Assembly: GCA_030760725.1 (NCBI GenBank)
Contig: JASWHV010000001.1
Span: forward strand, 27,029,928-27,093,927
DNA: 64,000 bases
Direction: 5' to 3'
Source: Neostapfia colusana
Taxonomy: Eukaryota; Streptophyta; Magnoliopsida; Poales; Poaceae
Position numbers and translations under genes: made by a program. Below are positions 23,162 through 35,198 of this stretch, piece after piece; position 1 is the stretch's first letter, and each line of letters begins with the position of its first letter. Below the pieces are notes generated by a model. That model saw only the letters and a list, made by a program, of their open reading frames with translations, was not told the DNA's origin and did not search any database.

Positions 23162-26100
23162 TGTGACGGACCAAAATCCGTGTATTCAAGGATCACAGAG
23201 GGTGATGCCGCACGATGCGACACCCGACAGCACACACAATAAGTAAAACATAGTATTACATTGAAACTTACTGAAATTGTATAAAAGTAGTACAACCTTA
23301 AGTTTACAACTATTTTACAGAGTTTACTGCAGCGGAAAGTATTTATACAACTCACGCCTACTCCTAACTAGCAAAAGTTAGTTGTCCAGCCCTACGGACA
23401 ACCCACACTAGCTACACACAGCTTCACCACAGCGTGTACAACTCCCACACAGCCGTAGTCCCCGACAGAGGATAGCCCTTGCCGGTGGACTCATACTCCG
23501 AGTCCGTGGAGTACTCCTCACCTGCAAACACTCATAGCGGCAACCGTGAGCGCGATGGCTCAGCAAGTCTTAACCGACTCTCCTACACATGAAACACTAC
23601 ATGCAAGTCATACTCGAATATAGGATGAAAGTTTGCAGCAAAAGAACACGCCTACAAGTTCATCCTTAATTCATATTTTAGTCACAAGTTAATGGTTCAC
23701 AAATCTGAAATTTAGTGAGCAATATTTGGTGGCACACATGTAGCAATACAAGTTATTCATATCAGTATTCCATATTTTTACCTACGTCACGACTCAGTGA
23801 CCAAGTGGTACTCATTACCGTGAGGGACGATGAATCGACTCGATATACACCTGCAGGGATACCCGAATAGCACGTCACGTACGCCCATCCTAGGAGCTGC
23901 ACAGCATGCTCACTCGATGTCATACAGGACAACCTTTCACCAAACAGCCCAAACATCGAACCGGTTGCACCGAAACGAGCAGGAGGTTCCCTACACGGAG
24001 CATCTCTCTATGCCCGTTAGCAGATTTCCACCTTGCTGCTCAACCTACACCTATAAATCGGTGCGTTATGCCTCGACGCCCGGAGGTATAGGTTACATCA
24101 GTTTATCGGAACCCATATATCCGATATTCCTTCGGTACATTCAAACTTGATCAGCGTGGGCCACACAGGGATCAGTCCTCAATCGACACGGGCAGGGCTA
24201 CGCACACAAGACTTCCTCTTGCTGTCTCCTACACCCCTGCCTAGTCTCATTTTTCTTACTAAACTTATCTCACATCTCGAATCGAACCCGTATGTGGCGA
24301 ATCCTATACTCGCGAGTAGATTCCAACTACTCGACTTGTACCGAAGTCTATAAAAATTAAGCAAGGCATATGCTACACAAGGACTTAGACACCACTCTCA
24401 CTCTCTTTAGGAGAATCTGGTCATGCAATTAGAGTTCCAATCATCCTACACCTAATGCACATACATACTTCAAGCTAAGTGAATATAAAGCAAAACTTGA
24501 TAAAATTTGTTAAATGCAAACCGGGGCTTGCCTTGTTGCTGCTGTCAGAGGTTATATGTTCTTCCAGATTTATGAAGTCCATAATCCCCGGAGTCTCCTC
24601 GCCTTCAATGACTACTCGTAATCAAATAACGATATGTGTCAAATTAAATGCATGTGTGTTGAATTTAGCATATACATACTATAACTCTAGCTATACATAC
24701 CTTTTGGCTATGAAATTTCTACTGTGGCTTGGTAAGAACCTAACCAAGGACTTGGCCAAATTTCATTTGAATCAAAGTTCAATTGAGCCCTGCACAAATA
24801 AAAGTCTAAATGGCAATTACTAGAGCTTCTAAGGATTTCCAAGGATTTTCATGGATCAAACCATTACTTTATGGAAACTAGAGTTTGAGATGGTTCTAAT
24901 GGAGTTGGTTTCGTGTAATTTGAAGAATACTAGAGAAAGTTATGCTCTAATCAAGATTTGAGAAAATTCTGAAAAATATTTCTATACATTTTTCTATTTT
25001 CTCAGGGCAGTTCACTTATCATACCATCAGGCAGACTTAATGAACCCAGATGGATATGCAATTTGTCATGTGACTCAAGCATATTCATATGAACATCCTA
25101 GCTAAAGTTCAAAATTTCCCATAAAGGAAATCTTCAGATAAAATTCCCAACAGTTTAAATTTTAGAGAATTAATTCTGGAAAAAGATAGGGTTTCATGGA
25201 CTGAAACTTGTTTTGCTGGAAAGTACTCAGAGAGCTGAATCCAACGAAATTTGTTTCACTAAATTTGGACAATTCTACACAAAGTTATGAATTTCTAAAG
25301 GTTGCTTGAAATCTGGAATTTATTTCGTACTGAAAATTCAATCTGGTCCCACTGTTTAAATTCCGGCCAATGAAATGTGAGAACACACAGGGTTACTGGG
25401 TTTTTCCGCTGTGTAGCTGCACTGGATCCTGAGCCACAGCGAATCCCAGATTTTAAATTTCCCTCACTGACCGGTGGGCCAGCCCCACCTTTCTTCCTCC
25501 TTCCGCCTCCCTCTCGCGCGCTCGCGGTGCCCTCGCCGGGTGACCTCACCGGCCACGCGTTCCCGGCCGTATCCCGGACGGAGACTCGCCGCCCGGGGGT
25601 TTTGAGGGTCGGGGAATCCGTTTATGAGGTCAGCGCTAGCTATCGGTTGCCAGAACTAGGTCGGCGGCATGTGGCGGCCTTGGGAAGCCTCCGGCGACGT
25701 CGGCTTGTTGTTCTAGCTGTACAAAAGCTCGGTTAAGCGGTGCTACAGCACCAGTGAACCTCGAGGAAGATCGTCGTATACCCAAACTAGCTAGGGAAGG
25801 CCTCAAAATGGATTGTCACCGTGCGCCCTAGAGGTGCCATGGCGTTTGAGCTCAGGAAACCTCGAAATAGCTCGCGTATAGTCGGTTTCTAGCTAGGGTT
25901 GTGATGGAAAATCGACCGCTAGAAAATCTAGTTCACGTGTGCACAATTTGGTGGCCCAAAAAAGAGAGTTGAGAACGAACTTGAAGGTCCCATACCAGAA
26001 CGTCGGTTTGTGTTCGCCGAAGCGAAATTTCTGAATTCGCCGGCGATGATCCACGGCTTGGTTTGAGGTTTGGGGTGAAGCAGCACGGATCACCAGCGCT

Positions 26101-27024
26101 CCTATGGCCGTCCTCGCTCGGGCGTGAAAGTCCCCGGTGTGGGCTGTCCACGTGAACACCGAGCCGCCGTGAGGTTCGGTTGCCGCGGGAAAACACCGTT
26201 CTCGGTTCATGGCAGCCGGAATCCGCTCGGTTTTGCACCGAGGAGGTAGAGGGAGGACTTCCAGCGCCGTTTTGCAGCTCAGAGGGCACTGTGCGCGGTG
26301 GTTTTGCCGAGTTTTCGGACGATTTATAGAGGTGGCAGTGAGCTCGGTATTTTTCTTGTGCGAGAAGGAACAGAGCCTCGGGGTGGCGGTTCTGTGAGCG
26401 CACGATTGCTTCATGAGGTGATAAAGTCGTGAGCAGGTCACCAGCTCGAGGGAGGAAGCTGGAGGTGGCCTGTGTGGTGCACGCGGTGGCGCCCTGGGGG
26501 TGTTTGGTTGCTTCGAGTCTGAACAGAGAGCAGAGGCTCGATGACTTCGGTTGCAAGTCTAAGTGGCTCACTGACCAGTGGGTCCCATCTCCAGTAATTC
26601 TTTTTGATTTTTGATCACTGATATTTTCTCAGCTACTCCACCTTAAATTGTAGACTTTACTACTAAGTCATGATCTAGATTTGAATTCCTCAAATTGGAG
26701 CTGGTTTGGCTAAATTTGATCCACACTTGAATTTGAATTTCAAATTCAGTTTTGAATTAGTTCAAATATAGCTCCCGACAAGATCAACTCCAATGAGGAT
26801 GAAAATTGGTGGAGTAACTCAAAAAATGTGCTGAGTATGAATATGAATCCATATTTTGAATTCAGATGATGAAAGTAGCTGAAATTTGAATTTGCATTCA
26901 AATTAGCCCTTTTCACAATTGGATCCAAAAATGCCTCAAAAATATTTGGATTGGCATGAAACTTGGCATGAACATTCCTAAAATGTTATGAACACTCTAG
27001 CAAGTGAAATCTTAGACTTTTACA
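23162..27024 (-). mobile_element. Solo LTR of the Gypsy1 family (3863 bp)
   Basis: Begins TGTGACGGACC and ends TTTTACA, flanked by a perfect 5-bp TSD ACTTG (23157-23161 and 27025-27029). It is nearly the same length as the Gypsy1 LTR and is homologous along it, with no internal element sequence. A full element inserted in the SIRE3 spacer and then lost its body by LTR-LTR recombination. The element-sense (minus) strand has a 212-codon ORF (26571-25933) in the GC-rich part; no known domain was recognised. Confidence 0.93.
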
Positions 27025-27029
27025 ACTTG

Positions 27030-27820
27030 TCCGATTTAGTCCGCACCAAGCACTGGACTAGTCCGGTTTGACCTATGAACCCTAACTTCATAATCTAACT
27101 GAGATTGACGCAAAAAGGTAGGAGGACAATAGGAGTACATACAGCAATGCAATGTATACCCTAGGAATCAAGAAAAGTAAGCAAGATTTGAGGAAACATG
27201 AGAACTAGGGTTAGGGTTTGAGTTTTACCGAAATTTGAAGATTTGAGATGGAGGCGCAGAGTAGAGTCCGGATTAGTCTGGAGGAGGGGGTGCTTTGCGC
27301 CGAGGGAAAGATTTTCCATCGAGAAACCTTCGATTTTGGTGGCTCAAAGTGGAAATCACCTTGGGAGCTCGAGTTTGAGGAGAGAGAAGGCACGGGCGAT
27401 ATTGAGGAGGAAGAAGATAGACTTTTGGCGGTGGGTTACGGTTATGCCTGATAGTAACAGACTAGTCCGGTACACCGGTCCAGAGCCGGACTAGACACCG
27501 GCAACGGACTAGTCCGGTGGTGACCACGGACTAGTCCGGGTCAGCTGGACAGTTTAGGATTAGAACAACGAGATTTTTGGGAATTTGATCTAATAATGAT
27601 CTAAAGGACAACATTTCATAAATAATCTTGATGAACATGACCAGTAAGCAATCAACAGTCATACAATGGCCATAATTCACCAAGATTCAATAATTGAAAG
27701 TTTTTAAGAGAAAATTGATATAAGGGATGAATTTTCACAAAAGTAAGCAAACTTTGAAGAATCAATCAGGTATGCAATGTTTCAAGCCACATTTCGAGCA
27801 TCAAGTATATTTAATTCATT
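27030..27820 (-). other. SIRE3 spacer between pol and ORF3
   Basis: About 790 bp with no convincing ORF. It contains GGACTAGTCCGG palindromes (for example 27507-27518 and 27528-27539) and related GGACTAGTCC units near 27050-27062 and 27465-27475. On the minus strand a potential splice donor (TTTCG/GTAAAA) occurs near 27230, in the same relative place as the proposed donor in SIRE4. Confidence 0.6.
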
Positions 27821-30800
27821 TCAAAGCTCGCAAAATCTCTTTCCATCTAGTGGCTTGGTGAATATGTCCGCTAGTTGTTTTTCAGGTCTAACATGTGAGA
27901 TTACTATGTTACCTTTTAATGAATCATCTCTTAGAAAATGATGGCGTATGTCTATGTGCTTGGTTCTTGAGTGCTCTGCTGGATTTTGTGCAATTTTTAT
28001 GGCACTTTCATTATCACATAGGAGTGGAATATGGTTCAAATTGTAACCATAATCCCTTAGAGTTTGTCGCGTCCAAAGTAGCTATGCGCAACAACTACCG
28101 GCTGCAAGATACTCCGCTTCGGCTGTGGAAAGAGCAATGGAATTTTGTTTCTTTGAGGACCATGAAACTAGGGATCTGCCAAGAAATTGGCAGGTTCCTG
28201 AGGTGTTCTTCCTATCGACTTTGCAGCCTGCATAGTCGGCATCTGAATACCCTATAAGGTTAAACTTAGATCCTATAGGATACCAAAGGCCCAAGTTAGG
28301 TATGTGCACAAGGCATCTTAAAATTCTTTTTACAGCTATTAAATGACACTCTCTAGGTGCAGCTTGAAATCTTGCACACATACACACACTAATCATAATA
28401 TCAGGCCTAGATGCACATGAATAAAACAGTGAACCAATCATAGACCGATATACCTTTTGATCCACATCTAGACCGTCTTCGTTGAGGTCGAGATGTCCAT
28501 TAGTTGCCATGGGGGTCTTGATGGGCTTGGCTTTGTCCATATTGAACTTTTTGAGGATGTCCCGCATGTACTTAGTTTGGCAAGTGAAAGTGCTCTCTTT
28601 CAGCTGCTTCACATGGAATCCCAAAAAGAACTTCAATTCACCCATCATTGACATCTCGAATCGGTCTGTCATAATTTTACTAAATTCTTCACAAAAAGAT
28701 TTATTAGTAGAACCAAAAATGATGTTATCAACATAAATCTGACATACGAATAGATGACCAAAAAAATGCTTTGTAAACAAAGTATAATCAGCTTTTCCTA
28801 TTTTAAAGCCATTTTGAGTGAGAAAGTCCCGAAGGCACTCATACCAAGCTCGAGGAGCTTGTTTGAGGCCATAGAGAGCCTTACGCGGTTTTGTACACAT
28901 GGTTGGGATACTCTTGATCTTCAAATCCTAGTGGATGCTACACGTACACCTCTTCCTTGATAGGACCGTTGAGGAATGCGCTTTTGACATCCATTTGATA
29001 CAGCTTAAAATTGTGGTGAGTAGCATAGGCTAATAAAATACGAATGGACTCAAGTCTAGCTATGAGAGCAAAGGTTTCATCGAAATCCAAACCTTCAACT
29101 TGTGTGTAACCTTTTGCCACAAGTCGTGCCTTGTTTCTCGTTATGACTCCATGTTCATCTTGCTTGTTCCGAAAGACCCATTTGGTGCCCACGATGTTTG
29201 CCTTTGGTCTTTCCACAAGCTCCCATACTTCATTTCTTTTGAAGTTGTTCAGTTCCTCTTGCATGGCGGTCACCCAATCTGGATCTTTGAGTGCTTCTTC
29301 AACCCTGTATGGTTCTAGAAATGAGACAAAAGAGTAATGTTCACAAAAATTAGCAATACGAGATATAGTAGTTGCTCCCTTTGCAATATCTCCAATGATG
29401 TTATCGACGGGGTGATCTCTTTGTATACTCTGATATACTCATGGGTGAGGCACTTCTGAGGTCATTTGCTCTTCATTATCTTCATTATCAATGTCTCCCC
29501 TAGATCATTGCTTCCATGCATATATCGATCTTCTTGATCCTGTTGATGTTGATCTTGTGCCGAAGCTCCCCCTTGATCATTGCTCTCTTGTTAAGGTACA
29601 TATTGAGCACTTGAGTCTTGTGATTGCTCTTGCGGTTGAATATCACCAAGTGCCATCCTCCTCAATGTTTGACATGGGGCTTCTTCTTGACCTAGCACAC
29701 ACTTATAAACTTGCTCCACTTGGGATCCATTAGTCTCATTGAACACTACGTCACGTGCCACTTCAACAATGCCAGAGATTTTGTTGAAAACGGGATAGGC
29801 GTAGGCGTTCGAATCATAACCAAGCAAGAACCCTTCATCAGATTTTGAAGCAAACTTCGAAGTCCTCGGTTTCTTGTTCAAAATAAAGCATTTACTTCCA
29901 AACACTCTGAAATATGAGACATTTGGTTTGTTACAAGTGAGGAGCTCATATGGCGTTTTCTTCAAAAGTCAGTGAAGATATAGCCGGTTCGTGGCGTGAC
30001 AAGCGGTGTTTATCGCTTCAGCCCAAAACCGGTCCAAAGTCTTGTATTCATCTAGCATTGTCCATGCCATCTTAATGAGTGTCCTGTTCTTCCTTTCGGC
30101 CACCCCATTTTGTTGAGGGGGGTAGGCTGCCGAAAACTCATGTTTTTCCTTCTTCATCCAGGTACTCCTTAACTTGAGTATTTTTGAACTCCGTTCCATT
30201 ATCACTTCTAATATTCGAGACGGTTGAAGAGAATTCATTCTGCGCTCTCTTCAAGAACTTCTTTAGAATCCCCTGGGTCTCTGATTTATCATACAAGAAA
30301 ATAACCCAGATAAATCTAGAAAATCATCAACAATAATTAAACCGTGTTTTTTACTGCTGATGCTTACATAAGCAATTGGACCAAAGAGGTCCATATCAAG
30401 AACTTCCAGCGGTCTTGATGTAGTCATCACATTGTTTGCAGGGTGTGGTGCTGCAACTTGTTTTCCCGCCTGGCATGCGCTAAATGGCATGTCTTTCTCA
30501 AATACGACATCTTTCAAACCTCGGATGTGACCACCCTTTAGAAGTTTCTACAGATTCCTCATCCCAACATGGGCTAGCCGTCTATGCCACAACCATCCCA
30601 TGTTAGTTTTTGCAACCAAGCAAGTGTTGAGCCCATCTTTATCTTTGTTGAAATCAACAAGATAAAGTTTTTCCTTCAACATTCCCTTGAATGCAATTGA
30701 GTTATCGCTTCTTCTAAAGACCGTCACACCCTCATTAGTGAATAAACAATTGTATCCTTTGTCACATAGCTGAGATATGGACAAAAGATTATAATCTAAA

Positions 30801-31065
30801 GAATCAACATGTAAAACGTTAAAAGAGAGCGTGTTGAGAGGAGATTTAAATTTTACCGCTGCCAAGGACTTTTCCTTGGCTGGTGTCTCCAAAATAAAAT
30901 CCTTCACTTGGATCTGCGTTTCGCTCATACTCTACGAACATTCTCCTTTCTTCGGTCAAGTGGTTGGTGCATCCACTGTCTAGCACCCATTTTGATCCAT
31001 CGGAGGAATAGGCCTGCGAAACAGAGTTATTTCTTGGTTTTAGGTACCCAAGTTTGCTTGGGTCC
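27821..31065 (-). pseudogene. SIRE3 pol: protease, integrase, RT, RNase H
   Basis: Minus-strand copia polyprotein in several frames. Protease motif L-D-S-G-C-T-N-H is near 30985-30970. GAG-pre-integrase is at 30928-30548 (W-H-R-R-L-A-H-V-G). Integrase is at 30517-29591, with D-M-D-L-F-G-P, a broken catalytic middle, and G-V-A-E-R-K-N-R-T. RT is at 29273-28100 with Q-M-D-V-K-S-A-F-L-N-G and Y-G-L-K-Q-A-P-R-A-W-Y. The catalytic YVDD is changed to Y-V-D-N (28735-28724). RNase H is complete in outline (S-D-A-D-Y-A-G, L-S-T-A-E-A-E-Y, T-K-H-I-D-I-R-H-H-F, D-I-F-T-K-P-L), broken by a stop near 28082. There are multiple stops and frameshifts. It is separated from gag by a TGA. Confidence 0.9.
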
Positions 31066-33295
31066 TCAAAGGTTAGTCACAAGTGTTTTAGGCACCCACA
31101 CACAAGCTTTGGGTCTCTTGTGGTGTGGCCCTGCATATTTAGCATAAATATATCCAGATTTATTTTTCATAAGGACATAAGATGCATCAAAAGTATGAAA
31201 TAATGTTTGCAGTTCAGATTCATGTGATTTTTCTTTAACAAAGGCAATGTGATTCTTATTTTGACCACTAGTGAATTGCTTCTTACCTCTTGCATACCCA
31301 AGACCATCTTTGACATTAGGAGGTATTGTGACCATATATGCACTACGTGCATATTTGATTTTTTCTTTGTCAAAGATGCCGCTTTGGGATGGATGCTTAG
31401 CTTGTGTAGCATTGGATTCATCTGTTACATTAGCCTTCTTACTAGAGCATGTGCAAGTTTTAATAGTTGTCAACTTGACATCTTGAGAAGGTGAGCTTTT
31501 AGAGGAGGAAGCGTCACTTTGTTTGAGTGACTCCACTTGCACTTCAAGGATTTTGTTAACTTTCGTCAAGTTAGCAAGTTCGTCCTTGACTGCAATGTGT
31601 GAGTCTTCTAGTTTTGAGTAAGTTTCCTTACTCAAAGCTAGCTCAAGCTCAAGTGCCTTACTTTTCTCATTTTCAAGCTCAAGAAGCTTTTCAACCTCTT
31701 GATATCTCTTCCTTTCACGGATGAGCACATCTTCTTGGCGGTTCACAAGCTCCTCCTTCTCAAATATTTCATCCGACAACATCTTCATTTTCCTTAGTGC
31801 AGTTTTGCTCAATCCTTTAAGCATTTCCTCATTTTCACTAGAACTATCAAAATCATCATTAGAGGAATGTAAGGAGTGGGGTGTAAGTCAAACCTTCTTG
31901 TTGCCTTCCTTAGCCATGAGGCAAGTGTGGTTGTGGTTGTCCCTTGATCCCATGTTTGGGAAGAGTGTAGACTTCTTGGTTGGCTTCTTGATGGCAATTG
32001 TTGCCATCTCATCTTCATCATCCGAGGAGGACTCGTCGTTTGAGTCCCACTCCTTTGCCGATGTACGCTTGATGTGCTTGCTTCTTTTTCTTGAAAGTTT
32101 TCTTCTCTTGCGACTTTGCTTCTTTCTTCTTCTTGTTTTCCTCATACGGACAATCAACCATAAAGTGTCCGTATTCACCGCAGTTGTAGCAAGTACGTCG
32201 AGCCTTGGATTTAGCTTTTTCTTTGTTCTTTCCTTCACTTGAGTTGCTGCCTCTTCTTCTTCTCATCATGCGCTTGAATCTTTTCATGAAGAGCACCATC
32301 TCTTCATCATCGATATATGTGCTTACATTGTCAATGTCTTCTTCTTCATATGTCTCACGAGTCTCCTTCCCTTTGGGCTTGCAAGTTGCCTTGAGGGTGA
32401 CCTCCTTCTTGGATGAGGTATGTTCAACTAAGTATTTGACATATTTAGCTTCTTTCTCCATCATCTCGTGATTGATAATTTTGCCAAGGACTTCATCGGG
32501 GGTCATTTTGTGAAACCCCGGGCTTTCCCTTATCATGGAACACAAGGTGACATTCCGAGGCATAAAGGCTCTTATCATTCTCTTCACAACCTCATGATCA
32601 GTCCACTTCTTTCTTCCATAAGCACGGATCTTGTTGATGAGTGTCTTCAAGCGGTTGTACATCTCTTGAGAAATTTCACCATCTTCTATGGCAAATCTCC
32701 CTCCTTCAAGCATTTCAATCTTCGCTTCTTGGACGGAGCGGTTCCCTTCATGAGCAGTCTTGAGTGTATCCCAAATATCTTTGGCAACTTCAAGTCCATC
32801 CACCATGGTGGACTCTTCTCGGCTCAAGGATGAAGTGATCACTGCAACAGCTTGTGCATTGTGGTAAATTGCTTGTTCTTGCTCTGGAGTGAGTTCATCG
32901 TCGGTGTCTGGGATATCTATACCTGTACAAACTATATGCCAAAGACTAGGATTAAGTGAGATAAGATGCATCTTCATATTGTACTTCCACATTGAGTAAT
33001 CATTGCCGTCAAACTGTGGAGGTCTTCCCATAGGAATAGAAAGATAATGATTGTAGTTGTTAAGCTTCTCATAATTAAAAGGATACAGAGAGTAGTCTTG
33101 ATGACTAGCCCCTTTTGGACTTTCATCCTCCTTCTTACCCTTCTGGCTTAGAAGCTTCTTTCTTAGGAGCGCCTTGAGTTCACGCACTTCTTCATCATCG
33201 TGTTCGTGCTCCTTGAGCACATCGAACGCATTGGAGTCTTGTTCGTCTCCAATGATGGGCATTTCTAGGATCTCGTTGTTCTTGTCGGTGGCCAT
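31066..33295 (-). pseudogene. SIRE3 gag
   Basis: Starts at the ATG at 33295 (M-A-T-D-K-N), 55 nt inside the LTR. The frame is actually open further upstream through the primer site, but that part is untranslated leader. Domains: a charged N-terminus, the copia capsid region (Y-S-M-W-K-Y-N-M-K-M-H-L, D-I-W-D-T-L), a CCHC knuckle C-Y-N-C-G-E-Y-G-H-F-M-V-D-C (about 32190-32140), a Lys-rich tract, and a long coiled-coil C-terminal part (31824-31300, rich in Glu/Leu/Lys heptads) ending with a V-W-V-P-K motif. A frameshift lies near 32070 and an in-frame TGA at 31890-31888. The gag-pol boundary is a TGA, as is common in this lineage. Confidence 0.9.
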
Positions 33296-33331
33296 TTGTC
33301 TCTTCGAGCGGTGAGTCCCAAAAAAGGAGGG

Positions 33332-33347
33332 CCATTCTTTGATACCA
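33332..33347 (-). other. SIRE3 primer-binding site (partly degraded)
   Basis: The minus strand reads TGGTATCAAAGAATGG, two bases inside the LTR. The first eight bases match the Met-tRNA site; SIRE4 keeps TGGTATCAGAGC at the same place. Confidence 0.75.
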
Positions 33348-33349
33348 AT

Positions 33350-34824
33350 TGAATGTGGCCTAGAGGGGGGTGAATAGGCGTTGAAAATTGTTCCTGCAAC
33401 ACTTAACAGATTCGTCAAATACAGAAGGGGCCGGAATAGTCCGGTATGCTAGTTATACAGACGAAAGGATATATTCTTTAATATATTCTCCTCAAATGTT
33501 ATAGCAGCAGAATTAAGTAAATTATCCTCACAACTTGTGTAAGTTTTAGGATGATTAATTTGAACGAGGAATACAATATTAATATAAGTTGCAAGATTAA
33601 GCAACCCTATGCCCTAGATGATGATGATGATGATTGAAAAAGTAAATAACAAGAACAGAAGAGACAAGGATTTTTACCGAGATTCGATCTCACCAAAGAG
33701 ATCTACTTCCTCGTTGAGGAGCCCACACAGAGTCGGGTCTCAATCAACCCTTTACCTCTTCAAGTCACCACGAAGGCCAACTTGAGTTCCACTATCACGG
33801 GAGCAATCACCAAGTAGGTGGAGCAACCTCACACGTTGAAGGCTCCAACAAAATTACAGAGATAAAAGCGATCAAACACACTCGAAATATTTACAACAGA
33901 TGCAAGAGTGTGTAAGAGATCAAACCCCAAGAGCTTAGCAATGCGTAGAAGACGATCTCCCTATCCCAAATCTAGATTCCCAAAAGATTTGACTTTTAAG
34001 GGCTTTAGATGTATGGGGAGAGACGTTTCTATGCTTTTGGGATGAGTGACGGCGCTACGGTTCTTAGTTGTTCACCATTGTGCACGATTATATGTTGTGG
34101 GGTCATGGATCACCTATTTATAGAGTTTCTAAAAAAGTTACCGTTAGGGATCTCGACTGCTGGACTAGTCCGCTCTGAGGACCGGACTAGTCCAGTGTGC
34201 TGTGTAAAATTTGCGTGAATTATGCAGCACACCTGAAACCCTAATTTGTGTGAGGTGTATTGGACTTGTCCATATTGGAACAGAAAGTTATCCGGACTAT
34301 TCCGTGATGAGTCGAGAGACTCAATCGGACTAGTCCGCAATAGGTCAGACTTCTCCGGTGCAAGGTGATATGTGTTGAGTGAATATCAGAAGCTTGAACG
34401 GACTTACCCGGCAAGTGTCCGGACTTGTCCGAGTGAGGTCAGTGAGTTGAACGGACAGGTCCGGTTCTGTTCCGGACTTGTCTGTGTGAGAACAGTAAGT
34501 CGATCAGACTAGTCCGCTGGTGAATGGACTAGTCCGGTGCTTCAGTGTATTGCTTAATTAATTGATTTTAGCTCTTACCCTCTATGCAAAGATATAAGCT
34601 CTTAGAATGTGTCTCTCATGCACATCCTATACATTGATATCTACTTTACGCTTTCTTGATCATTTGGGCTTTTCCTTTTCTCACTCCTCATTTTTCACCT
34701 TTTTGAGAGCACCATATGTTCTAGTCTTTGTAGATCTACATTCATCTCAACGAATTGATTAGGATCTCATTTGTTTGTCATCAATCGTCTAAAACCCATA
34801 AGGGAATGCCTAGATGCACTTTCA
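33350..34824 (-). repeat. SIRE3 5' LTR (1475 bp)
   Basis: Plus-strand ends are TGAATGTGGCC and CACTTTCA, followed by the TSD CATTC. The minus-strand start TGAAAGTGCATCTAGG matches the SIRE4 LTR start TGTAAGTGCATCTAGG. The stretch 34140-34550 is dense in the CGGACTAGTCCG palindrome and its variants with ACTTGT at the centre. Confidence 0.93.
34113..34123 (-). promoter_or_regulatory. TATA box in SIRE3 5' LTR
   Basis: The minus strand reads CTATAAATAGG. The palindrome-rich block 34140-34550 lies immediately upstream in the direction of transcription, as in SIRE4, so this is the likely core promoter. Confidence 0.65.
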
Positions 34825-35198
34825 CATTCATATGACCATGCTGAAGGGAATTCTAAGATATATACAGGGAACTACTAACCTTGGTATAAAATTTGTGAGA
34901 AACAGTTCGTTACAAATTAGTGCCTTTTTGAATGCAGATTGGACAGGATGTCCTAATGGTAGAAGATCTACATGAGGCTTTGCTATATATTTGGGATCAA
35001 ATCTAGTTTCCTAGAATGCAAATAAACAACCTATTGTATCATGCTCAAGTACAGAGGCAAGTCAATGGCAAATGCAACTTCCGAGATAATTTGGATCCAA
35101 ACTATTTTGAAAGAGCTAGAAGTCACACAAGATGAAATTCCTATATTATGGGGTGATAATCTTGGAGCAACTTTCATTACATCTAACCCGGTGTTTCA
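34825..35198 (+). pseudogene. Copia2 RT end and first part of RNase H
   Basis: Copia2 resumes after the SIRE3 TSD. It encodes I-L-R-Y-I-Q-G-T, then an RNase H start with N-A-D-W-T-G-C-P (a first catalytic Asp), S-C-S-S-T-E-A-S-Q (active-site Glu) and D-N-L-G-A (second Asp region). A few frame slips are present, for example near 35080. It ends at the left TSD copy of Gypsy3 (TTTCA, 35194-35198); the last part of RNase H is at 61404. Confidence 0.88.

Larger units (their letters stand above)
15095..34824 (-). mobile_element. SIRE3: SIRE/Maximus-type Ty1/copia element, minus strand
   Basis: TSD CATTC flanks it perfectly (15090-15094 and 34825-34829). On the minus strand the order is 5' LTR 34824-33350, primer site, gag 33295-31066, pol 31065-27821, spacer, a third ORF (23064-21472), a short 3' region, and a truncated 3' LTR (15998-15095). 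Two later arrivals sit in it: the Gypsy2 fragment (15999-21357) and a solo LTR (23162-27024). Without them it is about 10.5 kb. Gag with a Y-N-C-G-E-Y-G-H knuckle and a coiled-coil C-terminus, plus LTRs that start TGAAAGTGCATCTAGG on the minus strand, place it with the SIRE/Maximus lineage and with SIRE4. Confidence 0.93.

Noticed and set aside
27195..27225. Telomere-like AGGGTTAGGGTTTG near 27210 and a similar string near 53310
   Set aside because: Only two repeat units, inside element spacers; too short for an interstitial telomere.
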